A stretch of DNA of 64,000 nt from positions 101,364,701 through 101,428,700 of the forward strand of contig OX104134.1 in assembly GCA_944470555.2 (NCBI GenBank), given 5' to 3'. Below are positions 1-10,995 of this stretch, piece after piece (the stretch's first letter is position 1; every line of letters begins with the position of its first letter). The notes under the pieces were generated by a model that saw only the letters and a list, made by a program, of their open reading frames with translations, was not told the origin of the DNA and ran no database searches. A program made the position numbers and the translations under genes. Source of the DNA: Heterobilharzia americana (lineage: Eukaryota; Platyhelminthes; Trematoda; Strigeidida; Schistosomatidae).

Positions 1-1197
1 TTTCTGAAGACAATGGAGAAAATACTTCTGCTTGTGACTGAGCCTTCATTGATGGCCTTCAGAGATCCAAAACAGTTTGCTCACAAACACCGGAGGAGTA
101 CTTTAGATGCAGCTACTGTCTTGCATCATAATATTGTTTCTTATCTGGACAAAGGTGTTAAGTATGTCCGTTGTGCCTTTTTGGATTACTCATCAGCCAT
201 TGACTCCGTTCCTAGACCACTTTTGTCAAATAAGCTTGCCATAGCTCACACTGATCCATGGGTTACAAAATGGCTGCATTCTTATTTTTCTGAAAGGAAA
301 CAGTACACTATTCATAAAGGAATGCGCTCGACTTGATTGCTTACTGAAGCTGGTGTGCCTCAAGGTGTTGTACTTTCTCCTTTTCTGTTTTCCTTTTTTT
401 GCACGATTTGCTTTATTCTGTTGAAACTAATTTTATCAAGTATGCTGACGACCTGACGATTTCTATTCCAGTAAACTCTTCTTTGGATTGCTCGAAATTA
501 AATCAATTCTTGTCTGAAGTTGGTAAATGGTCTCAAACTAAACCCCTCTAAATGTCAGACCGTTAATTTTAGCCTCAGGCGTAAACAAGACTTATGTGAG
601 CTGCTTAAATCTCATGACACCTGCTGCATCAATGGTATTTCTGTAGAAAGTAAATCGAGTGTGAACTGTCTTGGGTTGTGTTTTACTTCTGACCTTTGTT
701 GTTTGTCCCATATTTTACTGACTTGTAAAAAAATCTTTCGTTTAACTTATTGCGTGAAGAAATTGAGGCTTTCTGGTATAAGTCAACTGCTTCTTTTACA
801 ATTTATTAATTCCTGCATTTTACCTATTCTTCTATATTGTTCCTCCCTAATCTTTCCTGGTTTTCTTAAAAAGGACTATGTTGTGTTGCGTAGGGTTTTG
901 AAGACCGTCAGCAGGGTGAGTGGTGTGTCTCTGGCTCAACTGATTAACACTGTAGTTGATCAACATATAAATTCCTGCAAGCTACTAGCTACAAAAATTT
1001 TAACTGACAGTGAGCATCTACTTCATTTACAGCTCTCTCCATGTATCTCCTCAGGGAGGACAAGGAGAAACTACATAAGGCTGTATGCTCGTACAGCTAA
1101 GTATAAGAACTCGACTGTACCTTATCTTGCACGCATATTTTGTGAGGAAAAAAGCGTTAGAACAGAAATCACACATCAACTTTGTGACAGTTAAAAA
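1..1197 (+). pseudogene. CR1/Jockey-type LINE reverse transcriptase, broken
   Basis: This is the C-terminal half of a non-LTR retrotransposon polyprotein, cut at its 5' side by the window edge. The translation shows an RT core: QFAHKHRRSTLDA near 76-115, the catalytic-loop region FLDYSSAIDSVPR at 178-213, GVPQGVVLSPFLF at 352-390 and the catalytic box KYADDLTI at 438-461. The thumb and C-terminal part (NGLKLNPSKCQTVNFSLR, then FRLTYCVKKLR) runs to a TAA near 1194. It cannot be functional. A TGA interrupts the frame at 334-336, one base is gained or lost in the T-run near 392-400, and the frame shifts back near 510-525. Schistosome CR1-like families (SR1/Perere type) are the best match from memory, and the exact family was not checked. 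The element stands alone, with no host gene next to it. Confidence 0.85.
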
Positions 1198-2042
1198 TCT
1201 CATTTGAATAACTCAACAATGTAAAATGTTCTCCTTTTTAATATTCTTCACATAACTTAAATTTTTATAATAAAACAATTCAAAAGGCTGCAAAGTAGTA
1301 TGTATATACAGATATACTTTGTTGTTATTGAAACATATATTACGTTGAGAATTCCAAATTGTACCACAAATTGTTTAGAATAAAGTGAATTATTATTAAG
1401 TTGGAGCGAACGCCAGGCTGAAGGCAACATTTAGGTTTAGAAGCTCAGTTGTTAAATAACCAGTGCGGAAACTTGGGAAATATTCGTTAGAATGCTTTCG
1501 CAACTTAGGTTTTCGTTTCACCTACGTAATAGCTGCATTACACTATTATTAATTTGAGAAATTTTAGCTCTTTCAGTCTCACTAACAGAAATTAATCACA
1601 CTTTACTAATTAAAAATATATTATTTCGTTGTTTCTGAATTATCAGCATCAACTCGATTTATATGTTCAAAAAGTAGCTATACTCAACCTCCGTCTACCT
1701 TAGTAATCCTTATTAACAATTGTTTGATTACATTATCCTTTGTCAAATTTGAATGTTTATTCCTTTACTCTTATTTTGTTACAGAAACTTTGGTTCATAT
1801 AGAATGTTTTCAAATTAATCCAGTTTAACTCACAATATTTTGTGTGCTTTTTAAATTTCTATTGATAATATGACTTGTGAAATACTATGGTGTTAAGTCT
1901 CTTAATATTTTGGTTGCTGCTCCAGTTGTCTTTTTAATTCCAGAAACTTCCACTTATGACTTATTACTATTTATTAACCGTCGTTGAATTTGCTGTCATG
2001 ATTAACCTTTGCTCTGTGACTTTCTGTCGTTTTAACAACTGA
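1198..2042. other. A+T-rich stretch, nothing recognised
   Basis: This follows the CR1-type element and may include its 3' untranslated tail, since AATAAA-like runs occur near 1270. I see no coding frame with family features, no RNA gene and no clear repeat before the target-site duplication at 2043. Confidence 0.6.
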
Positions 2043-2056
2043 TCGATATTCTATCT
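2043..2056. repeat. Left target-site duplication of RTE copy A
   Basis: TCGATATTCTATCT occurs here and again, exactly, at 3278-3291, directly abutting the two ends of the RTE copy between them. Exact 14-bp direct repeats are the expected footprint of target-primed reverse transcription. Confidence 0.9.
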
Positions 2057-3277
2057 ATTATTATTATTATTATTAGTCCCTTGGGTTCCTAGTGGAACAT
2101 AGGGCTTCAGTAGCACGCCTCCAGTGACCTCTGTTCTCTGAGATCTTTTGAACCTGGTCCCACGACAGCCCAGAAGCTCTCATTTCCTCCTCGCATGACC
2201 TCCTCCATGTCACCCTCGGACGTCCAACTCGTCGCTTCCCATGGGGATTCCACTCGAGCAACTGGCCTGACGCGTGATGTCCTCAGTCGGCCTTCTCAGT
2301 GCATGGCCAATCCATCTCCACTTCTTCCTGCATATTTGTTGCGTGATAGGTTCTTGGTTGGTTCGTTCCCAGAGTTCCTTGTTGCTTATTTTTTCTGGCC
2401 ATCTGATCTTCAGCAGCGAGCGTAAGCAGTTGTTGATGAATGTCTGTAGTTTATTGGAAATCCCTTTCGTGACGCGCCAAGTCTCTGAGCCATACAGGAG
2501 CACTGACTTGACGTTGGTGTTGAAAATCCGTATCTTGTTCCACATGCTGAGTGCAGAAGATCTCCACACTGGTTTCAGGCTAATGAACGCCTGTCTTGCT
2601 TTTCCGATTCTGACTTTGACGTCCTCGTCCGTCCCGCCTGTAGTTGAAACAATGCTTCCTAGATAAGTGAAGGAGGTTACTTCCTTCAAGTTTCTCCCGT
2701 TGACGGTGATTGGAGTTTGTTGTTGTTGTTGATGGTGGTGGTGCGGTATCTTCATCACTTCCGTCTTCTCTATATTCACCTGAAGTCCCGTCTTGGCTGC
2801 CTCTTCTGTCAACTTGTTAGTTTTTGCCTGCAGATCTTCAAGTTTATGTGACATCAGGCATAAGTCATCGGCGAAATCCAAGTCTTCTAGGTTCTTTTCC
2901 GTCGTCCAGTGTATCCCCCTCTTCTCGCTGCCTACTGTTTGCTGCATGATCCAGTCCACCACAATAAGGAATATCATGGGGGATAGTAGGCAACCTTGTT
3001 TCACTCCTGTCTTCACTTCAAAGGCATCACTGAGCTTCCCATTGTGGATTACTTGGCATGTGGCATCTTCATATAGTTGTTGAATGAGGCGGATAAAGGT
3101 TTGCGGTACTCCGTAGTATTGAAGCAGTTTCCAAATTACTTCTCGGTCGACGCTGTCAAAGGCCTTCTCAAAGTCGATGAAGTTGAGGTAGAGAGCTGAT
3201 TGCCATTCTACGCTCTGTTCTATGATGATACGAAGTGTTGCAATTTGGTCTGCACATGATTTGTACTTCCTGAAGCC
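2057..3277 (-). mobile_element. RTE-clade (SR2-like) LINE copy A, 5'-truncated, young
   Basis: A 1.2-kb insertion read on the minus strand. The 3' end at 2057 has a short (ATT)n tail, and the 5' end at 3277 is truncated. The translation covers the RT palm and C-terminal region: MKTGVKQGCLLSPMIF (the GVRQGC-like motif), the catalytic FADDL box at 2874-2885, then FTYLGSIV, LLYGSETWRVTK and WRWIGHALRR in the typical order. The frame is open from 3016 down to about 2240. There an extra G (a run of four G where copy B has three) shifts the last 60 codons into another frame, which is again open (2261-2073). The endonuclease domain is absent. Apart from a few substitutions the sequence equals copy B at 9980-10984. 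No internal promoter is expected, so it is dead on arrival although its catalytic residues are kept. Confidence 0.93.
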
Positions 3278-3291
3278 TCGATATTCTATCT
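3278..3291. repeat. Right target-site duplication of RTE copy A
   Basis: TCGATATTCTATCT matches 2043-2056 exactly and marks the 5' junction of copy A. Confidence 0.9.
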
Positions 3292-3424
3292 GCTTTCAGT
3301 GAATCAAAGTATGTTAGATTTTCAATAAAACTACATATTTTGATACTGTGGGTTGTAAGCAGTTGAGAACATTCCACGGAAATAGAATGGATCCGTTTCC
3401 TCCTGCTTTGATTACTATTCTTGC

Positions 3425-3625
3425 ATTCAGATTTAGTTAGCAGGTGATTTCAGTATACAAGTTGACAGGCTAAGTCGGATTGAAAGGCACTTAGGTAGTA
3501 CTTTCGGAATCCCAGCTGAGCGGGCAGATGACGCCAATCATCTGCTACAGTTTTGCTCAGTCAGTTATATATTTCTGGCGAGCAGACACTTCAGACATCA
3601 AGACAGTCACCGTCTGTTTTTGTTA
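3425..3625 (+). pseudogene. RTE-like element fragment, endonuclease domain
   Basis: Conceptual translation gives LVAGDFSIQVDRLSRIERHLG followed by a segment ending in FLASRHFRHQDSHR. AGDFNAQ(V/L)xxLSxxERHLG is the central part of the APE-type endonuclease of the large schistosome RTE-like family, with the conserved GDFN motif (here GDFS). Only about 65 codons remain, with nothing recognisable on either side. It is separate from the next element, which has its own copy of the same region near 4040. Confidence 0.7.
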
Positions 3626-4034
3626 ATCTGTTAGGGAGCGGGAATAAATAGTATTACTTGTTTCAAGGTTAGGATGTTTACTCAACGTGTATAGGTCGTA
3701 TCATGATGTAAAGCAAACTCTTTGACGAAATTCTACCTTAATTTACTAGGAATTCAAGAGAGGATAGACACATAAAAATGCTTGCCTTTCATTAAACTTC
3801 CAACTAGTTTAACATATTAGTGCTCCCAGTCTTAGAATGATAGTCACCATTTAGAAATTTTCAGCGGACTTTAGAGGCTAATTACTGATATTGGGATGCC
3901 AAAAGCAGTGTGAATTATACAGCATATAATTAAGAAGAAACATTAGAATTAATTAATACCAATCAGGAATAATAGCACGTAATCGCACAGAAAATTGTCT
4001 AGCATAACACTGGACGCCTAATATTTAAATGTGA
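3626..4034. other. No feature recognised
   Basis: A+T-rich sequence between two RTE-like fragments. It could be decayed element sequence or host DNA. No motif was found. Confidence 0.5.
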
Positions 4035-4737
4035 CTTTCATAGCTGGCAGTTTTAATGCAGTAATGGGTAAGCTAAGTAAAACAGAAAGATATTAAAGTG
4101 ACACTCATGGAATCCTAACCGAACGAGTAGATAACGATGGTCACCTGCTGGAAATGTATTCAGGCTACTAGACGTTTCTGGTCAGCATGAAATTAGGAAA
4201 TAGAGGTACTGTCTTACGGGGTATCTATCGACCTCAAAACAAAAGTAGAAAAAGGTAGACCATTTTGTTATCAGATATCGATGGAAAATTTCGATGGAAG
4301 ATTGTCGATCTCTTAGCATGCGCTGGATAGAACACGTGTATAACTGCACGTAAATGGATGTAGAACTACTACATCTCCAAGACTGTTCTCAGAGAAGCTC
4401 AATGATCTGGATATTAAGGCTACTTTGAATGAGGAACTGGCTAGACTGTAATCGAAATATGATAAGTTCCCTAATACCGAAAAAGCCTGACTCAGTGTCT
4501 AGTCTGTTGTAAAAACAGCGTGAAATAATGTCGTTTGTCCTCAGGAAGTGGTTATAAAGAGCTGGAGGATCTTAGAAGCCTTTTCTGAATTTATGACTGC
4601 ATGTGAAAGCAATCCTGCAAGCTCCGAGCAAACTTGGGAGCGACAGCAACTTAAATGTAGACTGACAAGAAGACGTAATGACTACCAGTAGTAGTGGGCA
4701 ACAAAAGCTAGAAATGGGAAAAGCAGCGGTGATAGGT

Positions 4738-4748
4738 AGCAGTAGATA
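4738..4748. repeat. Left 11-bp target-site duplication
   Basis: AGCAGTAGATA recurs exactly at 4891-4901 and brackets the 142-bp repeat between them. The next bases differ (CC versus AC). Confidence 0.75.
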
Positions 4749-4890
4749 CCATATTAGATTTGTTTATTTGATTTATAACACACAGTGGTCTAGTATTATT
4801 TACTTGATGACGTTTCGAGCATAAATTATTGCTCTTCATAATATGTAATTAATTTCTACCACAGTGCCCAAGTTTTACACCTATATGAAT
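4749..4890. mobile_element. Short palindromic-family repeat (142 bp) with TSD
   Basis: It begins CCATATTAGATTTG, passes through a segment shared with 6222-6320 (TTACTTGATGACGTTTCGAG) and ends with CCACAGTGCCCAAG followed by TTTTACACCTATAT. The last part is the reverse complement of the start of the copy at 6181. The insertion is nested inside the RTE-like element at 4035-6830, and an exact 11-bp direct repeat flanks it. It has no coding capacity. The family is not known to me. A non-autonomous, foldback-type or SINE-like element is inferred from the flanking duplication. Confidence 0.75.
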
Positions 4891-4901
4891 AGCAGTAGAT
4901 A
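4891..4901. repeat. Right 11-bp target-site duplication
   Basis: AGCAGTAGATA, exact copy of 4738-4748. Confidence 0.75.
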
Positions 4902-6180
4902 ACTTTTTAGAACTAACACGGAAAGTAGGTTGAAAAGGTCTGTGGTTAGAATGGTTATAGAGGAGAAGGATAAGTCCGCGATCCACTCGGAGGGGTACAG
5001 CTGGACAATAGGTGGGAAACTTCGGGGAAAAGTTCTACTGTGTTCCAGCTTATATTCTACTGCCAGGCATCCAGACAGGTTCTTAGTGGAACACTGCGAC
5101 AGGGCCTCGGACACCTACAGAAGTCGAGGAAGCTATAAGTAATCGGAAACTAGGAAGAGGAGCAGGGATAAATGGGCTGGTACCAGAGGTACTTAAGCAT
5201 GGTGTTATAGGATTTTTTTCTTGTAAAATGAAGCGGTAGGTGGCGCAGAGGAATTATATAGAGCACCCTCTAACTGATCTCAGTAACTGGTAGTCCTAGT
5301 TTTCAAGAAAGATTAGAAGACCTTCGGTGATAACCATAGAAAAATCAATCTGATGAATACAGTGTTTAAGATGATATGTTCTACAATCGTTAGATGTGCT
5401 TGAAGCTCGGGAACGACAAACCCGAGAACACCAGGCAGGCATCAGACCTAGCCATTTGTGCATCTTCCAGATGTTCAATCTCCGTCAGCTTCTGAAATAA
5501 AGATGTAATTACAGATGCCCGATACTAGCTGTATTTCTTTACCTGAAGACAACATACGACTCCACCGACTGAGGTCGTGTGATAGTGTCTCTCAGTGAAA
5601 CGAGTGCCACGTATGTACATAACTCTTTCTAAGGCTTTTAACTCGAATACTTGTAGGCATGTTTGAGCCTGTGGTGAGTTCTCAAGTAAACTGAGTACGT
5701 CAGGTGGTGTCCTTTAAAGATGCACATTCTCTTCATTCTTATTCAACTCTACCACAGTGGTACTCTTGTATATTTCCCTCTTATCGTCTGACTTCACATG
5801 GATTGATCTTATCACAAGAGAATCATTACTAGATCTAGAGTACGCAGATGATATACTCCTGTCAACTGAAGACGCTGACATGATGCAGAGCCTTCTGGAC
5901 ACTTTGAGTGGCAATTCAAGAACATTTAGAATTAAGTTCTAGCCACCCAAATGCGAATAGCTGCCCCAAGACTGGTCTCTGATGACATCACTTCTAACAG
6001 CAAGCAATGGAGAGGGTGAGGATATTGACTACTTCACTCACTGTACTGCATTCCGGTTCACTTTATACTACAGTACTGTCATAAAACATGGTCATTAAAG
6101 GTAGAGAACATGAGAAGACTTCTTTCTGCCCCCGTTACCTTCGTAGCATAGGCAGTGTGTCACAATGCCAACGGTTTCAT

Positions 6181-6426
6181 TAATATAGGTGTAAAACTTG
6201 GGCACTGTGGTAGAAATTAATTCCATATTAGATTTGTTTATTTGATTTATAACACACAGTGATACAGTATTATTTACTTGATGACGTTTCGAGCATAAAT
6301 TGTTGCCCATAATCATATCAACATGACACTGATATGATTATGAGCAATAGTTTATGCTCAAAACGTCATCAATCAAATAATACTAGATCACTGTGTTATA
6401 AATCAAATAAACAAATCTAATATGGA
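6181..6426. mobile_element. Foldback copy of the palindromic repeat
   Basis: The sequence starts TAATATAGGTGTAAAACTTG, continues with CACTGTGGTAGAAATTAAT, and then forms two near-perfect inverted arms at 6222-6320 and 6330-6426 around a 9-base spacer (ACATGACAC). Each arm holds TTGATGACGTTTCGAGCATAA or its complement with a few mismatches. The RNA or single strand would fold into a hairpin of about 97 bp. It interrupts the RTE-like element at 4035-6830 between the GSETW-like block and the C-terminal block. No clear target-site duplication was found. Confidence 0.8.
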
Positions 6427-6830
6427 ATAATTTCAACAGGTCGGTCAGTAACGAAGTTAAGCGTAGCGGTTTGGTCAAAGGCGGAAAGTCACTGGATGAC
6501 ATTGTCAACCGTCATTGGTTGAGGTGGCTGAGTTACGTATGCCTAGGCTCTGTCTGCTCCATCGCATACTGTCAGGTGAGGTATGCTCAGACTGGGAAAG
6601 AGCTACAAGCGACCAAGCTGACACTTGGCATCAGTCGTTGGAGTTTTTGAGTACTAATCTGAGCCGTGTAGAGAAATGCAGACTTCCAGGTTGTGGTTCA
6701 CATGAAATCAGGAGCCACCAGTTAGAGACTAGATGATGTGGCTTAGAATCGAACTGGTTGGAGTAGATGCATCTCTAGACTGTCTTCATCTCGACCATCA
6801 GAATGAATTTTGGCATCCTGTCTCTCCTCC

Positions 6831-9800
6831 TTGCTTTCTTTTATGACTTTCTGCCACTTTCAACTATTTTCTTTACTCTTTCATCTTTTATTAAGTACAT
6901 TCTTGCTTAATGTACTGACATTAAGCGTATCAACTCAGACCACTACTCAGTAATGCCAGATCCTATATGCATCCTGTCTGTCGACTGGAGCGTCTGATGA
7001 TCGTCGTCTCAAAAAAGTTTTCATGAAGTTACCTTAATACTGCCTTTTCGTTGTGATTATCATTATCTGTAAAAAATTATGGTTTGTTCTTCTGTGGATT
7101 TCCATTCCATTACCCTGTCAACAATAATTTTAGAATTCCGAACCACTCTTCAAACTGCTATCGCACTTGAGACCAAGTTCTGTGTTCGTGTGTCGTCTAG
7201 AAAATATTGTATCTACCTCCTTTTCATGAGTGTGGCCATTCAAACAAATATTATTTACGCAACCCCTGTTGACCAAGAAGCATTTGTTTAAAGAACATTG
7301 ACAGAAAGATATCCAGAACAATTTGGTATAATTTATACTTTGACTTATGGAGCTATTTATCAATTTCGGTTCGATATTTTTTTGTTATCAATTTACTTAT
7401 ATCCACCTTATAACTGGTTTAAACAGTTTTATTCATATTTCTGTTAGCTAAATTATTGTTGGGGTAACTGTTGTCTTTAGTAATAAATTAAGGAGATGCA
7501 AGCTAGTTGTCGATTGTACTGAAGCACTATACGCAAAATTTAAGGGTAACAATAAAAATTAGAGTAATAATAGTGCTCAGTGGTATGCACTAAGCACTTC
7601 TTGCGAATAACACTAACTTTAATGAATGATATCATGTAAAATATCAGGTATAAAACAGTTTTGACGCCCTACTGTTAATTGAAGCCGATACGAGTAACAC
7701 TAAATCGATAACTGAATTCATTTGAGAAACTATTCATCACTTTTATTCGAATATCTGCGCTGCACTCAATGCTCACAGACAGAAAGTAGCGTGGTGTCAC
7801 CACTAGTTTAAAATGGATCATAGGATTTCAACTCACAGACAGCGGCTTGATTAACTTAAACCGATTTAGATCATTGTGATATGGTTTCTAACTACTCAGG
7901 TTGTTCACTAGTAGTATCTTTCGTTGAACTGATGTCTACAGACAAACAGCAGTGTTTTTAATTTCCTGATTGTTTCATTATTTAAAAACATTTTGAAACG
8001 TGATGATTAGGTTGTAGTTTGTTAAAATTCACACAGGATAGTTGTAAGTAATGAATAATTTTCCTGGAAAGCATATTCAGTTTATTGCTCAAGTGTTCTA
8101 ACATACACATAGTTAATGTAATCCCTTCTCAATATCATCTAAAAGCTTAACCGCATCTACAATTCTTTGATGTGATGAATCTATATTTACCACTATGTAT
8201 TTATGCGTATATTTTGCATCGAAAAAACAGATGAAAAGTGTTTGTGCAACCTAAGCTTTCATCTGTCTCTTCTTGTTTACCCGGTGTAATTTAACTTTTT
8301 CATTCCTTTTCATTGATACTTCTCTTTTGCCTAATTTAACCTTTATAAATTTCCGTGTAACTTGGCATCAATCGATGCTAGGAATGTAGATAGAGTAGAG
8401 TAGAGTATACGTATGAAAGTAATGCGAGAAAATGAGGATGTTTCAAGTTTCATATTAACATTTGTGTTGTGATATACACATTTTGGGGTGTGGCTTTATA
8501 TATCAGTAATTAATGAAAACAACTCTTTGGATAAGAGTTTCTTAGATATCTAAGGTCAAATATGGGATAAAAAATTAATGTAGAACATGCGTTGTATTTG
8601 TTTTAGGTATACGTGTAAATGTATCGCTGATAGTATATTAGATTATATTTGTCAGTTGTAATCTGGGAATGTCTTCACCAATAAAATTCTATTTTCAATA
8701 TGAACTCTTATAGAGAAGTAAAATAAATATGGCAGTCACGTATAATCAGAGCTAATAGTATTGGTATTACTTTACACTGCTTTAACCACTACTCATAATA
8801 CTGCTACTGACATAATTACAAATATTTCGTTGACAAATATGTTTCCTGGAACGACTTTGTTTCCGTGCATAATAATGTGAAATACATCGGAAACCATGAA
8901 CTTGTGATCACCAACAACACTATTTTCGAAGAAGAAGAAGAAAGAATTGGGTTGATATGATGGACCTGTAAACACAAATGTAAGCAAGACTTCAACTATG
9001 ATTCTGAATATTTTAAAGAGCTTGCTGATAAAGTTTGTTAGCTTTCGAGATCCATTTTTTATGACTCCACATGATTTTATGTGTACTTGACTGGGTATCT
9101 GTATGCAGAAAACTTCCACAATGGTAGAATGATACCAGTCATTTTTCAAATAACTTGTATATTACTTTGGTATACTTTGACATAATACCGTCTTAAACAA
9201 CCCACATGAATCAATTGTTGGTTACAGGACCTAAAATTCAGCTTCGAAATCGCTTCGGTAAATGACAAACAGACCTTGTACTTAGCCATTAGCCAATACT
9301 TATTTCCGGATGTTAACCGTGACTGATTAAAATAATCAGCAAACAAGGACTGAAATATGATTAACTGCTGAATTCGATAATGAAGGTAAGCCGACTTGGT
9401 ATATAATCTGAAGGCCTCTGATTAAAAAGCCATGACAAAACAGGTCTCCTGCCAGCTTACTTCATTATCTCTTTGTAGAAAGATATAAGTATTCTAAATG
9501 CATGACGAATTCGTAGTTTCGGTGTTTTGTGATAACTATTTTTTGGATTAAAATAAATATTTACTCAAGTATGTTTGTAATCTGTTAGGTATGTTATCAA
9601 ACATCTTACAGCTCTAGTTTGAAAATGAACCAGTTCAACTAATTTCACTTCACAAGAGTTGTTTCAAAATATTCAGTTGGATAATTACTACGAAACGTTA
9701 AATGAATTATTCGGCATTGTGAACAAAATTACAAATAGAACATTTCTGAAGTTCTCTATCTTATAATGCAGAAAAAGAAAACATTTAATAAGATATTATA

Positions 9801-9965
9801 TAGGATTTCCTTTGTTTCACTGGAGCGAAATTAAACAACTGAGAATTACTGATATGTTCTGCGCATCCGAAAATCATAACTTAATTGCTACTTGAAGTTT
9901 TAACTGAAGTAGGCAATTTAAAGGGATCAAGAAGCTGTTTATCGTAGTTTGTCAGATTTCTGTCA
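6831..9965. other. A+T-rich stretch without recognised genes
   Basis: No family motif, RNA gene or repeat was recognised in these 3.1 kb. Open frames at 8793-9346 on the minus strand are the longest and are discussed under rejected items. Confidence 0.5.
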
Positions 9966-9979
9966 TGGTAATTTGATAT
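9966..9979. repeat. Left target-site duplication of RTE copy B
   Basis: TGGTAATTTGATAT occurs here and at 10982-10995. The first three bases may be shared by chance with the element end, so the duplication is 11 to 14 bp. Confidence 0.9.
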
Positions 9980-10984
9980 TATTATATATTATTATTAGTC
10001 CCTTGGGTTCCTAGTGGAACATAGGGCTTCAGTAGCACGCCTCCAGTGACCTCTGTTCTCTGAGATCTTTTGAACCTGGTCCCACGACAGCCCAGAAGCT
10101 CTCATTTCCTGCTCGCACGACCTCCTCCATGTCACCCTCGGACGTCCAACTCGTCGCTTCCCATGGGATTCCACTCGAGCAACTGGCCTGACGCGTGATG
10201 TCCTCAGTCGGCCTTCTCAGTGCATGGCCAATCCATCTCCACTTCTTCCTGCATATTTGTTGCGTGATAGGTTCTTGGTTGGTTCGTTCCCAGAGTTCCT
10301 TGTTGCTTATTTTTTCTGGCCATCTGATCTTCAGCAGCGAGCGTAAGCAGTTGTTGATGAATGTCTGTAGTTTATTGGAAATCCCTTTCGTGACGCGCCA
10401 AGTCTCTGAGCCATACAGGAGCACTGACTTGACGTTGGTGTTGAAAATCCGTATCTTGTTCCACATGCTGAGTGCAGAAGATCTCCACACTGGTTTCAGG
10501 CTAATGAACGCCTGTCTTGCTTTTCCGATTCTGACTTTGACGTCCTCGTCCGTCCCGCCTGTAGTTGAAACAGTGCTTCCTAGATAAGTGAAGGAGGTTA
10601 CTTCCTTTAAGTTTCTCCCGTTGACGGTGATTGGAGTTTGTTGTTGTTGTTGATGGTGGTGATGCGGTATCTTCATCACTTCTGTCTTCTCTATATTCAC
10701 TTGAAGTCCCGTCTTGGCTGCCTCTTCTGTCAACTTGTTAGTTTTTGCCTGCAGATCTTCAAGTTTATGTGACATCAGGCATAAGTCATCGGCGAAATCC
10801 AAGTCTTCTAGGTTCTTTTCCGTCGTCCAGTGTATCCCCCTCTTCTCGCTGCCTACTGTTTGCTGCATGATCCAGTCCACCACAATAAGGAATATCATGG
10901 GGGATAGTAGGCAACCTTGTTTCACTCCTGTCTTCACTTCAAAGGCATCACTGAGCTTCCCATTGTGGATTACTTGGCATGTGG
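9980..10984 (-). mobile_element. RTE-clade (SR2-like) LINE copy B, 5'-truncated, young
   Basis: A one-kilobase insertion on the minus strand with an (ATT)n-type 3' tail at 9980-9996. One uninterrupted frame of about 300 codons (10937 down to 10029) covers KTGVKQGCLLSPMIF, the catalytic FADDL box at 10785-10796, FTYLGSTV, LLYGSETWRVTK, KIRWPEKISNKELW and WRWIGHALRR, and ends in a C-terminal block containing SFWAVVGPGSKDLREQRSLE, so the C-terminus appears complete. The endonuclease and the first RT motifs are missing through 5' truncation. It is nearly identical to copy A but lacks A's one-base insertion and therefore reads through. The intact frame and exact flanking repeats indicate a recent arrival. 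Confidence 0.95.
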
Positions 10985-10995
10985 TAATTTGATAT
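10982..10995. repeat. Right target-site duplication of RTE copy B
   Basis: TGGTAATTTGATAT, exact match to 9966-9979, at the truncated 5' junction of copy B. Confidence 0.9.

Larger units (their letters stand above)
4035..6830 (+). pseudogene. Degenerate RTE-like LINE, endonuclease to C-terminus
   Basis: The order of family motifs can be followed on the plus strand despite many stops and shifts: endonuclease remnant (SFNAVMGKLSKTER near 4049-4090); linker PTEVEEAISNRKLGRGAG (5110-5170); RT start DNHRKINLMNTVFKM (5320-5375) and the equivalent of TREN(Q)AG near 5420; RT catalytic box LEYADDILLSTEDADMMQ (5835-5888, YADD at 5841-5852); GSETW-like segment near 6085; and the C-terminal LRWL..V...LC block (6520-6570) ending in TWHQSLEFLSTNLSRVEKC near 6630-6675. 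Two pieces of a palindromic repeat sit inside it (4749-4890 and 6181-6426). It is an old, inactive copy. The catalytic aspartates survive, but the reading frame is broken many times. Confidence 0.82.

Noticed and set aside
9227..9330. Plus-strand frame after GTTGGTTACAG beginning DLKFSFEIASVND, vaguely cadherin-like
   Set aside because: There is no acceptable donor before the stop, and the resemblance rests on one VND triplet.
8793..9346. Two adjoining minus-strand open frames (118 and 66 codons) suggesting a small gene
   Set aside because: The composition is A+T-driven, a Phe run comes from a (GAA)n tract on the other strand, no family feature is visible, and the frames are out of phase where they meet.
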